A stretch of DNA of 64,000 nucleotides, taken from Begonia masoniana (lineage: Eukaryota > Streptophyta > Magnoliopsida > Cucurbitales > Begoniaceae). Made by a program: the position numbers and the translations under genes. Numbering within the stretch: position 1 is the stretch's first letter; each line of letters starts with the position of its first letter. The notes beneath the pieces are model-generated. The model worked only from the letters and a program-made list of their open reading frames with translations, searched no databases and was not told where the DNA came from. Positions 10,417-21,306 of the stretch are shown here, in pieces. The stretch lies in the NCBI GenBank assembly GCA_022432975.1, contig CM039516.1:34745157-34809156 (forward strand), written 5' to 3'.

Positions 10417-12119
10417 CGTCAATTAATGAAATAGGGAGCATTAAAATAGAAGCATAGTTTAGAGTGAAGGTTTAAAAGCAATATTGGTACGTTATATAGA
10501 AGTTGGATTAGGAGTTGTTGAGAGGGTATGGGAAGTGGTCATTGCGGTGGTGATTTTAGAATGTGATCGATCAATGCAAGGTTATGGATGTAGGATTTGA
10601 GTGATTGCGTAGGTGTGGTCATATCGACCGATATCGATAATGGAATTAAGGAGACCTACTTAGAGTTGGGAAGATATTAAATTTTGAGAAGTTAGAAAAT
10701 ATTAGGACGGAGGGTGTGGATAACCTAGTGAAGTTGCGAGGAGGTGTGAATACTTAGAACTTTGTTACCATTAGAGGGATACAACCTATGGGATATAAGA
10801 TTTGAAATGATAGAAATTGGACCCTAGTTTACAGACCCTTGAAAATAGTAAGCAAGAGTTTAGCTTAGGCAAGTCGTTGAGTAGGGCTGTTCGTCTCGGT
10901 AGGTATCAATGAAGAAACATAGGGTGTAGAGCTGGGTTTAGCACCCTAAAATAAAAGCCAGGGTTAGAGGTCTAGTGTAATGTTAGATGAAATAGCGATT
11001 CGATTAGAATGAGCGTCAATTATAGGGGATTGTTAGATAAAAAGGGAAGGACAGAATTTGAGGTTTAGTTCATAAGTGTTTAGGGGCGTGCAATTTAAGA
11101 AATTTTAGATAAGGAAAATGAGAACTTGCACGAAAGACGTTCAAATGCATTAAGAATAGGGTTAAGATAGAAAATTTCAAGGTTCCACCCATATGTAACG
11201 AAGTCAAAGCCGATGATTACGTAAATAGCTAAGGTTATGATTGATGAGCGTAGGCATGTGATGTACATTCCAACTCGAGGAGGATTAGGCCTTTAGAAAA
11301 TCATGGATTGAAAGTATGGAGGTTAGCCATTAAGTATTTAGTGTTCCGGGTGAAGTCGAAAAATTTGGGGATATCGAATAGAAAGGAAAGAAAGTTTGCA
11401 CAGAGACTGTGCAAGTGGACTTAGAAGTGTGGTTAAGTTAGACAGCTTAGAAATGTTTCAACTCTTAAATTACGTCGAAGAGTTTGTGCATCATTTAAGG
11501 TATAGGGTGAATGGTTTAATGAGTGAGTTTAGACCTAGGAATTTGATGGTGTTTGGAGATAACTGAGGTAAAAGTTGGATAATCGAGCATAATGGACGAG
11601 ATTGTGGGACTTAGAGGATACTTCGATAGCATATAGGGTACATTTAAGTATCGAGGCCTTGTGTATGGGAATTTTTTTGGAGTGATTAATGGAATGTTCT
11701 GATTGCCTAAGTTAATTATTAACCCTTAGTATTATGCGATTGAGGAAGTTGTGAGGACTTGGAGTGATTATGTACGTGTTTGATAGACACAAAGTTAGGG
11801 AAGAGAGAGGAACTGAACGAACTCAATTCGGGGAAAAGCTAGAGTCGAAGTTAAGATATAGGGGTTTGAGAGTTTAAATGATAATTGATTTAGTTGAAGT
11901 CATAGGACTTATGAGCAATTGAGCCATGAAATGCATAGTTGGTAGGACTTGAGACTTTGGAGCTGTAGGATTTGTCAATGCCGATAGGTGATTAAGGCCG
12001 TAGTGTAATCGAGGTTTAGCGTGGCAACAATAATTATGTAGGTAATAAAAGGATGAGTAATTAGAGGGTTAACTAAGTACTTAATTTTGAGGACAAAATT
12101 ATAAATAAGGAGGGTAAGA
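10417..12119 (+). other. Non-coding internal region replacing pol
   Basis: About 1.7 kb, rich in A and G on the plus strand, with no long frame and no pol motif in any frame I examined. The end, TTTTGAGGACAAAATT followed by GGAGGGTAAGA, looks like the 3' end of a Tekay pol plus a polypurine tract directly before the LTR at 12120. Confidence 0.6.
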
Positions 12120-13884
12120 TGTAACGCCCAGAAATTTCAATTAAGGGTTTTGAGTTTTAGGGTTTTCGGGTTTTCGGCCCCTTAGGGTTATTTTGGTAAA
12201 TAAAGAATTTAGACCCGTTTTCTGAACGGAAAGTTTTATTAGGGCCCTAGGAATTTATGAGGATTTTTAGAGGAATAAGTAAATTTTTAGAAATCCAAAT
12301 TGATAGCGTAACGCCGAGTTCCGTTTTTAGCCCTATAGTGTTTTAGGTCGTAAAAATAGTAAATTAAGTCCGTTTTGCGAACGGATAGTTTTGTTAGAAC
12401 CCTAGGAATAAGTTGGAATATTTGGAGGAATAAGAAAATTTTGGAGAATTCAAAACGTTAGGCGAAATAACAAAACAAGCAAAGAAATGGGTGAAGGGCA
12501 AATTTGTAATCATAAAATTAAGTTTTATTATTATTAAAATAAAACCCATTTCCCCCCTTCAGCATTTACATTTCCACGATTTCACCTCCTCTTTCTCTAG
12601 AGATCTTTCTTCCTTGGCATTCTCTTCTTCCCCTTCCACGCCATTTCTCCATCGGCCGAACGACGACTCCTTTTTCCGGCGATTCTTCTTTATGGTTTTC
12701 TTCCCCATTTGACGTTCTAAGTAAGACTCTAGCGTATTGTGGGTTTTGCTGTCGATTTAGGGTTGTTATTTGTTAGGTTTTATCGATTTAGGGTTTGTGT
12801 AAATTTAGATTTTGGTTAAAAATCGTTAGTTGTGGTGTATTGGTAATTATTGATGAAAGATTTTTAGTTATTGCTAATAGTTAGATTGAAAAAAATGTAT
12901 TTAGGATTTGATTTTGGTGTTTGGAAATACCGTTTATTGAATATCGGAATTCTGGATTTCTAGGCTTCGTCATTAGGTTAATTCAGAAATTTGCTATGGC
13001 ATATTAAAGTAGACATCAAAGGTGACGTATAGGCGTTTGAATCGTTAAAATCGGACGTCGGATTAGGGAGAAATTAGTGAATAAAAATGTGCACGTGAAG
13101 TGTTCGATAAAATTCCTGAATGACATAAACTATAGTTTTAAGAAAATTTACCTTAGTTAGGAGTTACATGTAGTTGGAGAATCATTGGATATAATTTGAG
13201 AATTTGCTATAGCATGATAAAGTAGACGTTATGGGTGACGTATAAATTGTTGAATTGTTGAATCGTTGAAAAAGGACGTCGGATTAGGGAGGAATTAGTG
13301 AAAGAATGTGTGCACATAAGGTGTTCGATGAATTGCCTAAATGGATGGTTGATTTGGTTTTAGAAATGGTTTGTGTGACAGCCCGAAACCCGATCCCGAT
13401 CGGGATCCGAGAGCCAAGCCATCACTCCGGGACATTTAACAGAGAACGAGACGTATATTTTTTTTTTGATAAACGGAGCAGACTGAACCTTTAAGGACAA
13501 ACCCTTAAAAGCATTACAGAGAGAGAGAGAGAACTTTCTCTGGATTTGAAAGGGAAACGGGAAAAACAGTTAAAATCGAATTACAGAATGAACGGCAGAA
13601 GAAATAGAAGACTGAAGAAAACAGGGAGATAGAACACTTTGAACGTTTAAATAAAAGGCTGGGTGGCCGACAGACATGTAGAAGGAACGTGATAAAATAC
13701 ATGCAGTGAAAATAAATGAAAAATGTAAACTGAAAGACATATTGAAAGAAAGGCTACAGTGAATACCGGAGTCGAGTGATCTATGGCTGAAGGAGTAAAT
13801 AAAACGGGGCGGAAGACGCAGGCAGTAGACGAAGCAAAAAATATAAGTAAACTGGGCGGGCAATATAGTATAGCGGTGGATGTG

Positions 13885-14230
13885 AATAAGACAAAACAGA
13901 TGACGCCAGGCGGAAGATGTTGATGACGTCAGGCGGAAGATGTAAATAACTGGGCGGAAGATGTGGGCAGATGACGTCAGACGGAAGATGTAAATAAACT
14001 GGGCGGAAATGAACCATTCACCGGTGGATGTGAACTACAAACAGAAATGAACTGTTCACCGGTGGATGTGAACTACAGACAGAAATGAGTTCAACGGTGG
14101 ATGTGAACTACAGACAGAATTGGACTGTTCACCGGTGGATGTGAACTACAGACAGAAATGAGTTCACCGATGGATATGAACTACAAACAGAAATGAGTTC
14201 ACCGGTGGATGTGAACTACAGACAGAAAGT
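13885..14230. repeat. Two minisatellite blocks in the solo LTR
   Basis: The first block repeats GGCGGAAGATGT with TGACGTCAG spacers. The second repeats a unit of about 40 bases containing TTCACCGGTGGATGTGAAC and ACAGACAGAAATGA, about six times. Reading frames across the region on either strand come from the repeats. Confidence 0.88.
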
Positions 14231-15064
14231 TGACAACTTTTAACAGAAAGACATACGAACAAGGAGCATAAAAACAGAAGACATGAAAGTTTCAGACCTT
14301 CAAAACTTGATTCAAAACAAAGTTGCAATACATGTTTTACAAATGACAGATCAAGAAAACAAACGGATAGCTCTAGAATTCGAGACCATCCATGCACAAC
14401 CTATAGAGAGAACTCAAGGCAGTTCCAGAATATTTCAACACATTTCAAAATACATATACAATTGTCAAATACAGAGGTTTTAGACATCAATACAGAACTG
14501 AACCTACAGGATTGAACCTACACTTCAAATATTTAAAACTTCAAAAGATGATACAGAACTTGACATAATTTCAGAAAATACATACTCACAGGGAATACAT
14601 TTGTCTGATTGCAGCAACCAACCCCCATGAGCTTGAGCCACCAGCCACCTATTTGTCGGACTGAGGAACAAAGCCCTCATCCACAGGATCCGTACCTACA
14701 TCAGAGAGTTCAACTATGAGCCTAGAGTTCAGTAAGAACATATAAAAATGCAGTGATGCATATGCTATGCATGAATTTTCAAAATACAGTGACAGTGTAG
14801 CACCCGGCCCTATCGAACCAGCTCTTTTATTATTAATAAAATACACTTTATTAGTCAATAAATTAAGTATGGTTATTAAATAACTTGGCAAAGGGCATTA
14901 GAGTAAATTGCAATTTTCAAAGAGTGGATAACGTATTTAAGGGAAGAGGGTTGGGTTTAATGCACTGTAGCCGCCACCATTTCATACCATTTCCTCTTCG
15001 GGTTTCAACTCAGGCAGACGAGCTCTCTAGGCGATCTTCCTCGCGAGATTCACCTTCGACCTAG

Positions 15065-15848
15065 GTAAGTTTTCCATTCATCTTCTCGATATTATAGTGA
15101 GTAGATAGCGGGAGTGCAATGCGTGTGTAACTTGGTGAATGCTGTGAGTGAGCTGAGTTCGAGTTTAGTGCTGAACCAAGAATGTGCGATGGCCCGAAGT
15201 TCTAAGCTAGCTCCTTAGATTCGTGAATGGTGTGGGATGAGATTTAGTGAAGTTCTGATTAGTGTTCTGTTTATGACACTAGGTGAACAGGGCTTTCAAG
15301 TAGTTGAAACCGAGCGATTTCAAGGAGACCAGGTAAGTAGAGTTTGTTTGTGCCTTCGGGCCTACATCACAAAACAGTAGGATTAATGTATGTTCGTGTG
15401 CTTATTTCCAGTTGTCATGCATCATATTTTGAAATGTACGAAAATGAATTTACATGATTTTGAATCGGCAAGGAATGAACAGATTGAAACAGTACGTGAA
15501 GCAGATTTACTGTTAAGGGAATTAATCCAACCCTTAATGAGCCAGTGGATTGAGGTTTTGGGAAAAGTGATCCGCTTCCCAATCCGATAGGGGGATCTGA
15601 ACAGTTATGAGTATCAGATTTGCTGTTAGGGGAATTAATCCAACCCTTAACGAGCCAGTGGATATTTATACTTTGGGAGAAATGATCCAACTCCCAATTT
15701 CACAGGGGGATCTGTACAGAAACGATGAATATGCAACTGAGATGAGAAAAGTAGAAACTGCATGTTTAGGAATTTATGATTCAGTATTTCATTTCACTAT
15801 TGCTTTACTTGCTTAGCATTAGGCTAATAGATGAGTTTTGTGATGTAG
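15065..15848 (+). promoter_or_regulatory. Predicted leader introns of the young element
   Basis: Donor CTAG|GTAAGTTT at 15065; acceptor GACACTAG|GTGAAC ending at 15282; 50-base exon 15283-15332; donor CCAG|GTAAGTAG at 15333; acceptor GATGTAG|GTGAAG ending at 15848. CCTACATCACAAAAC (15361-15375) is a perfect 15-base complement of GTTTTGTGATGTAGG (15835-15849), which spans the acceptor. This is the best copy of the shared structure. Confidence 0.6.
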
Positions 15849-16409
15849 GTGAAGAAGCTTTAGCAGGTGTGTTTACTGAGTTCACAGAAGGCTAGTTGGG
15901 TTGGAGGAGTGCATCCACACAATGTTCTGGCAGCTGATGGGGCAGTTTAATTGATGTCTGTTGGAGTGAAGGTTTTATTATCAATGCTTTATTTTAGATG
16001 GATCGAGTTTTCATAACAGTAGTGATTTCAGTGTTTTGAACAAATTGAGTTTTATTATTTGATAATGGCATTCCGCTGAGGTTTGAAGATTTGCACTTGT
16101 TGGATTTTAAGCAATACATGGGTTTGAATCCTTTTCTGAGTGATTTCAGTAAGGCAAATAGATTCTTTTTCATAAATGGAGTTATATTGTATAATTAGGA
16201 GTAGCCAGAATGTCGCCCTGAATCTATCGGTAGATGGGATGTGTTTTGTTATCTGTCGGTAGATGCATTCTATCGACAGAAGTTGAGTAGTTTGAAACTA
16301 CCGGAAGGAGATGTCTATCGGTAGGTGTATCCAAATTTCTATCGGATGATGTCTTCAGTAAAGGCATCGGAAGATGTAGCCTTATTTCTATCGATAGATA
16401 TAGACCCAT

Positions 16410-16625
16410 TTCTATCGGCAGATGAAGTCATGTTGACTTCATCGGCAGTTGAAGTTGTATGTGCAGTCGTGTTGGCTTCATCGGCAGATGAAGTCATGTT
16501 GACTTCATCGGCAGATGAAGTTGTGCTGACGTCATCGGCAGATGAAATCGCGTTGACGTCATCGGCAGATGAAGTTGTGCTGACGTCATCGGCAGATGAA
16601 GTTGTGTTGACGTCATCGGTAGGTG
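16410..16625. repeat. 27-base minisatellite (TCATCGGCAGATGAAG) in 5' LTR
   Basis: About seven units containing TCATCGGCAGATGA, itself a near-palindrome, with GTTGTGTTGACG spacers. Because the unit is 27 bases, both strands stay open as repeated Ser-Ala-Asp-type peptides; these are not genes. The 3' LTR has one more unit. Confidence 0.92.
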
Positions 16626-16965
16626 CAGCCCGCCGAGAAATGTCTTTCAGTTCCAAGTCTTCAGGTCCACGTCATCGGCAGGAGTCTTATATTTGCTGTG
16701 TCTGCTTCTTCCGTTGATTTTTTTCCACCGGCAGATGTGGTTGTCTTTAGAGTTTTAATAGTGTTTTGTGATTTAAACCTTTATTTCTTTTGGTCGATTT
16801 ATCTCGAACATTTTATCCGATTATCCAAACACTTTATGGTTTTGTTTAACTCTAAGTTACTTAAATTAATTCCGCTGCAAAATTTTAAATTATGAATGAA
16901 GTTTTTAGTTCGTGTACGGGTTTTGTGTGACGAACCGGGTTCAGAGAATTCGGGGCGTTACAGTA

Positions 16966-16978
16966 TGGTATCAGAGAC
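16966..16978 (+). promoter_or_regulatory. Primer-binding site (initiator tRNA-Met type)
   Basis: TGGTATCAGAGAC, three bases after the 5' LTR end. Confidence 0.88.
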
Positions 16979-17118
16979 ATTCGGTTAAACTATTCAAAAG
17001 ATTACTCATCAGTGCCAATCGTTGCATGGAAGCACTCCAACAACTGTAAGTATTTGAGTTAGCTTTAGTTATAAAATGTTTATGAGGGCAGTTAACCCTG
17101 TGCAGAGAATTTAGTATA

Positions 17119-18978
17119 ATGGCTAGACGACCAGGAAGACCAAGGATACCTAGAGAAATACCAAGCCCAAGGCGTGAAGAGGACTCTAGTGTAATTAGGC
17201 AGCTGACCGAATTGATGCGTCAGCAGACAGATATAGTGCGTCAACAGTCTGATCAATTAGGAGTGCTGTTGAGTCGGGAAGCACAAGGAAGTGCCAACTC
17301 GGGTTCTAGCAATGAGCATTTTGGAGATAGATTCCGGAGACTAAGACCACCCACGTTTGATGGACAGTCATCCGATCCAATTATTGCTGAAGGATGGCTT
17401 AGAAAGATTGAAAGTATGTTTAGGTGCGCCAGCATAGGAGAAGGAGACAAGGTCACGTTGGCTACATTTCATTTGGCTGGCGAAGCTCAACTCTGGTGGG
17501 AAACAGTTGAAACCACCACCGACATTCTGACTATGACTTGGTCACAGTTTAAGGACATCTTCTATGAGAAATATTTTAACAGCACGGTCCAGACCGCAAA
17601 GAAGTTGGAATTTCTGAATTTGAAGCAGACAGGGTCGGTGGCAGAGTACGGTAGGCAATTTGAGTCCTTGTCCAGGTTTGCTGGACACTTTGCTCATAAG
17701 GACGAGGATAAGGTGTTCAAATTTGTGCATGGACTGAAGCCGGAGATCTATCGAGGAGTCAAATTCTGTGGCATTAAAGGTTTAACGTTCAGCGAAGTTG
17801 TGTCCACTACTCTGGAAGTGGAAGAGGCTGAAAGGAAGTGTGCTGGAGCAAAGGAGGTCCCACAAAGGTTTGTCCAACAACACCATCAGAGAGGAACAAA
17901 GAGGCCAAGTGAAGGCCAGAGTAGCCAAGGAGCTGGAGGGAAGGTACAGAATGTCAGGAAATTTCCCCCGTGTCCTAAGTGCTTGAAGAACCACCCCGGG
18001 GAGTGCAGGATGGGATTTGGGAAGTGCTTCAACTGTGAGGAGGTTGGCCACACGTACAAAGAATGCCCGAAGCCTAGGATCACCAGATGCTACAATTGTA
18101 ACAAAGTCGGCCATATTAGCAGAGACTGTCCAGTTCCTAAGAGTGGTCCTGCTATGATTAAACCAAGAATATTCTCCATGACGGAGGCAGGTGAAGAACA
18201 GCCTGCTGTAGTGTCAGGTACTATATTAGTCAACTTTGTGCCTGCTTTTACTTTGATAGATTCCGGTGCAACGCATTCATTTATAGCATCTACGTTTGCT
18301 GATAAGTTAGATGTACAGTTTACCCCTTCTATGCATGTGTTTAATGTTACATTACCTTTTGGTGAGTGCATGCACTCCAATCGAGTGATGCCTGATAGTG
18401 AGGTATTAGCGGGGAACATGAATTTGCCTGCTGACCTCATTATTATGGATATATTGGGATTTGATGTAATCTTAGGAATGGATTGGCTGTTTAAGCATTA
18501 TGCCACGATCGATTGTAGGACTGGAATAGTTAGTTTCCAACCCCCTGGTAACCCGAAACATACCTTCCAAGCTTCAAAGAAGAGCAAGGAAATGACTGTG
18601 ATGACTTCGATTAACACTAGACCTTCCCTATGTAGAGAGTATTGGTGCTTCCTAGCTAGCGTTGTAGACACGCAACTTGTAGGAAAGGCAAACCCTCAAA
18701 ATGTTTTAGTTGTCCAAGACTTTCCTGATGTATTTTTAGACGACCTTCCTGGTTTACCACCAGATAGAGAAATCGAATTTGTTGTAGATGTCTACCCCGG
18801 AGCCGAGCCTGTGTCTAAAAACCCGTATAGACTAGCACCATCAGAACTTAAAGAGTTAAAGAAACAGTTGGAGGATTTGTTAGAAAAGGGTTCATACGCC
18901 CTAGTTTTTCACCATGGGGTGCACCTGTCCTTTTTGTTAAAAGAAAGACGGATCAATGCGTATGTGCATAGACTATAG
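17119..18978 (+). CDS. gag-pro: Gag-protease of the young Tekay-like element (frame runs into broken pol)
   Basis: A 619-codon frame starting at the ATG about 140 bases after the primer site. Gag forms the particle that packages element RNA. The capsid-like region is about residues 90-190 ([32 protein letters not shown]). Two CCHC zinc knuckles follow at about residues 302-316 ([14 protein letters not shown]) and 324-337 ([14 protein letters not shown]), preceded by a [13 protein letters not shown] block. The aspartic protease active site DSGATHSF is at about residue 380, and an ILGMDWL flap-side motif follows near 453. The true frame is lost near 18890, just inside reverse transcriptase, so the last 30 or so residues are out of frame. 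The lineage call rests on gag layout, primer site and large LTRs. Confidence 0.88.
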   Translation: MARRPGRPRIPREIPSPRREEDSSVIRQLTELMRQQTDIVRQQSDQLGVLLSREAQGSANSGSSNEHFGDRFRRLRPPTFDGQSSDPIIAEGWLRKIESMFRCASIGEGDKVTLATFHLAGEAQLWWETVETTTDILTMTWSQFKDIFYEKYFNSTVQTAKKLEFLNLKQTGSVAEYGRQFESLSRFAGHFAHKDEDKVFKFVHGLKPEIYRGVKFCGIKGLTFSEVVSTTLEVEEAERKCAGAKEVPQRFVQQHHQRGTKRPSEGQSSQGAGGKVQNVRKFPPCPKCLKNHPGECRMGFGKCFNCEEVGHTYKECPKPRITRCYNCNKVGHISRDCPVPKSGPAMIKPRIFSMTEAGEEQPAVVSGTILVNFVPAFTLIDSGATHSFIASTFADKLDVQFTPSMHVFNVTLPFGECMHSNRVMPDSEVLAGNMNLPADLIIMDILGFDVILGMDWLFKHYATIDCRTGIVSFQPPGNPKHTFQASKKSKEMTVMTSINTRPSLCREYWCFLASVVDTQLVGKANPQNVLVVQDFPDVFLDDLPGLPPDREIEFVVDVYPGAEPVSKNPYRLAPSELKELKKQLEDLLEKGSYALVFHHGVHLSFLLKERRINAYVHRL

Positions 18979-19940
18979 AGAGTTGAATAAGCTAACTGTC
19001 AAGAACAAGTATCCACTGCCGAGGATTGATGACTTATTTGACCAACTTAAGGGTGCGAGAGTTTTCTCCAAGATTGACCTTAGGTCCGGTTACTATCAGT
19101 TGAAGGTTAAATCTGAGGATATCCCAAAGACTGCCTTTCGCACAAGGTATGGACATTATGAGTTTTTGGTTATGTCTTTTGGTTTGACTAATGCGCCAGC
19201 AGCCTTCATGGATCTTATGAATAGGGTGTTTCACGAGTATTTGGACAAGTTTGTCATTGTATTCATTGATGACATACTAATCTATTCTAGAACTAAGGAA
19301 GAGCATGCAAAACATTTGAGTTTAGTGTTGGATGTACTGAGAAGACACCAGCTTTATGCTAAGTTTTTAAAGTGTGAATTTTGGTTGGATAGAGTTCACT
19401 TTCTTGGTCATGTGATCTCTGGTGATGGAATATCTGTGGACCCAGCCAAGGTTCAAGCAGTTAAGGAATGGCCCCAACGAAGAGTGCTACAGATATTAGA
19501 AGTTTTCTTGGACTAGCAGGGTATTACAGAAAGTTCATTGAAGGATTTTCAAAGATTGCCACACCCCCTTACTAGGTTAACAAGGAAAAACGTGAATATA
19601 CATGGACTGACGAATGTGAGCATAGTTTCCAAACCTTGAAACAGGAGCTGACCAATGCTCCAATTTTGACCCTCCCTGTTGAAGGTGGTAAATTTAGTAT
19701 TTATTGTGACGCTTCTAAGATCGGTCTTGGCTGTGTGTTGATGCAAGATGATAAGGTTATAGCCTATGCTTCTAGACAGTTAAAAACTCATGAGAAGAAC
19801 TACCCTACACACGACTTGGAATTAGCTGCCGTTGTATTTGCACTTAAATTTGGAGGCATTACCTATATGGACAAACTTGTGAGGTATTTTCAGATCATAA
19901 AGTCTGAAGTATATTTTCACGCAAAAAGAACTGAATATGA
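18880..19940 (+). pseudogene. pol: Reverse transcriptase-RNase H region with clustered frameshifts
   Basis: The reverse transcriptase core is in 18956-19516 ([41 protein letters not shown] with the catalytic DD). RNase H begins in the next frame (19636 on; YCDASKIGLGCVL). Frame changes are visible near 18890 and 18947 (one base lost each), 19475 (small deletion), 19567 (one extra C), 19596, 19850, 19902 and 19939 (one base lost each). The last three sum to three bases, so the frame appears open, but about 30 residues, including the expected SDHKSL block, are garbled. No comparable damage is visible in gag-protease or integrase. Confidence 0.85.
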
Positions 19941-21306
19941 GCAGCGTAGATGGTTAGAGTTTGTCAAATATTATGATTTTAAGATTAAGTACCACCCTGG
20001 TAAGGCAAATGTTGTGGCAGATGCCTTGAGTAGAGTCACAACCTCAACCCCAACTATGATTTCCAATATGCCATTAACCTTAGAGTCAGAATTCCAAAAG
20101 TTTAATCTAGAAGCAGTGACCAGTGTATCAGCTATACTTTCTGCCATAACCTTAAAGCCTACCATTCTTGAGAAAATAAAGGAAGCTCAGACAAATGATG
20201 ATGAATGTATCGGGTACAAGTCAAGCATGGATTCTACGGACAAGTCAGAATTTAGTCATTCTACCGATGGAATCCTTAAGTTTAGAAATATGTGGTTTGT
20301 TCCTGCCAATAATGAGCTTCGTGAGGAAATTCTTTCTGAAGCTCACTCTTTCGGATTCTCTGTCCACCCTGGGAGTACAAAGATGTACAGAGATCTCAGG
20401 CAGTATTACTGGTGGCCAGGTATGAAAAGAAGTGTGGCGAAGTATGTAGAGTCATGTCTGACCTGCCAGCAAGTCAAAGCTGAACACCAGAGACCCTCAG
20501 GGACATTGCAACCCTTACCAGTTCCCGAATGGAAATGGGAACAAATAACGATGGACTTTGTTGTTGGATTACCTAGGACAGCTAAGGGACATGATGCAAT
20601 TTGGGTGATAGTTGACTGTCTAACCAAGTCAGCTCATTTTCTGCCTATAAAGATAACCTACTCAATGGATCAGCTAGCTGAATTGTACATGCAAGAGATC
20701 GTCAGACTGCACGGAGTTCCAAGTTCTATAGTTTCAGACCGAGACTCTAGATTTACATCTAAGTTTTGGAGGAGTTTGCATAAGGCTATGGGAACACAAC
20801 TTAATTTTAGCACAGCTTTCCACCCTCAAACTGATGGACAATCTGAAAGAACCATTCAAACACTGGAGGATATGCTTCGTGCATGCACATTGGATTTTCA
20901 AGGTTCTTGGAACCAGTACCTGTCCTTAGTAGAATTCTCTTACAACAACAGTTTTCAAGCAACCATAGGTATGGCACCATACGAGGCATTATATGGACGG
21001 AAGTGCAGATCACCATTGTATTGGGACGAAGTTGGGGAGGCACAATTGATTGGTCCTGAAATTGTGCAACAGACAGTAGAGAAGATTGCTCTTATCCGTC
21101 AAAGAATCCTGACAGCTCAAAGCCGACAGAAAAGCTATGCAGACAAAAGACGAAAGGAACTGGAATTTGAGGTAGGTGATGAAGTTTTTCTTAAGGTGTC
21201 ACCTTTCAAGGGAGTTGTGAGATTTGGAAAGAGAGGAAAGTTGAACCCCAGGTTTATTGGACCGTTCACTATTCTGAAACAGTACGTGAAGCAGATTTGC
21301 TGTTAA
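19941..21306 (+). pseudogene. pol: Integrase of the young Tekay-like element, 3' truncated
   Basis: In frame with the end of RNase H (HPGKANVVADALSR). The zinc-binding HHCC part is visible (HSFGFSVHPG, then ESCLTCQQVK). The catalytic triad lies in ITMDFVVG, SIVSDRDSRF and TDGQSERTIQ. A GPF-type module (PRFIGPFTI) is present near 21260. Past about 21274 the frame enters LTR sequence, so the chromodomain expected of Tekay elements is missing. It would join element DNA to chromosomes if complete. I see no stop or frameshift from 19941 to the truncation point. Confidence 0.87.

Larger units (their letters stand above)
14796..16962 (+). repeat. 5' LTR of the young Tekay-like element
   Basis: 2167 bases, TGTAGCACCC to GGGGCGTTACA. 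It contains predicted leader introns, a tandem duplication of about 118 bases (two copies of GGAATTAATCCAACCCTTAA, near 15519 and 15620) and the 27-base minisatellite at 16410-16625. Confidence 0.93.

Noticed and set aside
12491..12712. A 73-codon plus-strand frame near the LTR start
   Set aside because: CT-rich leader sequence of the LTR; not conserved as protein in related LTRs.
13514..14017. Minus-strand frames of 62-97 codons rich in Phe, Ser and Pro
   Set aside because: They overlap minisatellites and LTR sequence and show no domain.
16325..16717. Frames on both strands rich in Ser-Ala-Asp repeats (also at 22115-22534)
   Set aside because: The 27-base minisatellite is a multiple of three and lacks stops on both strands; it lies in an LTR.
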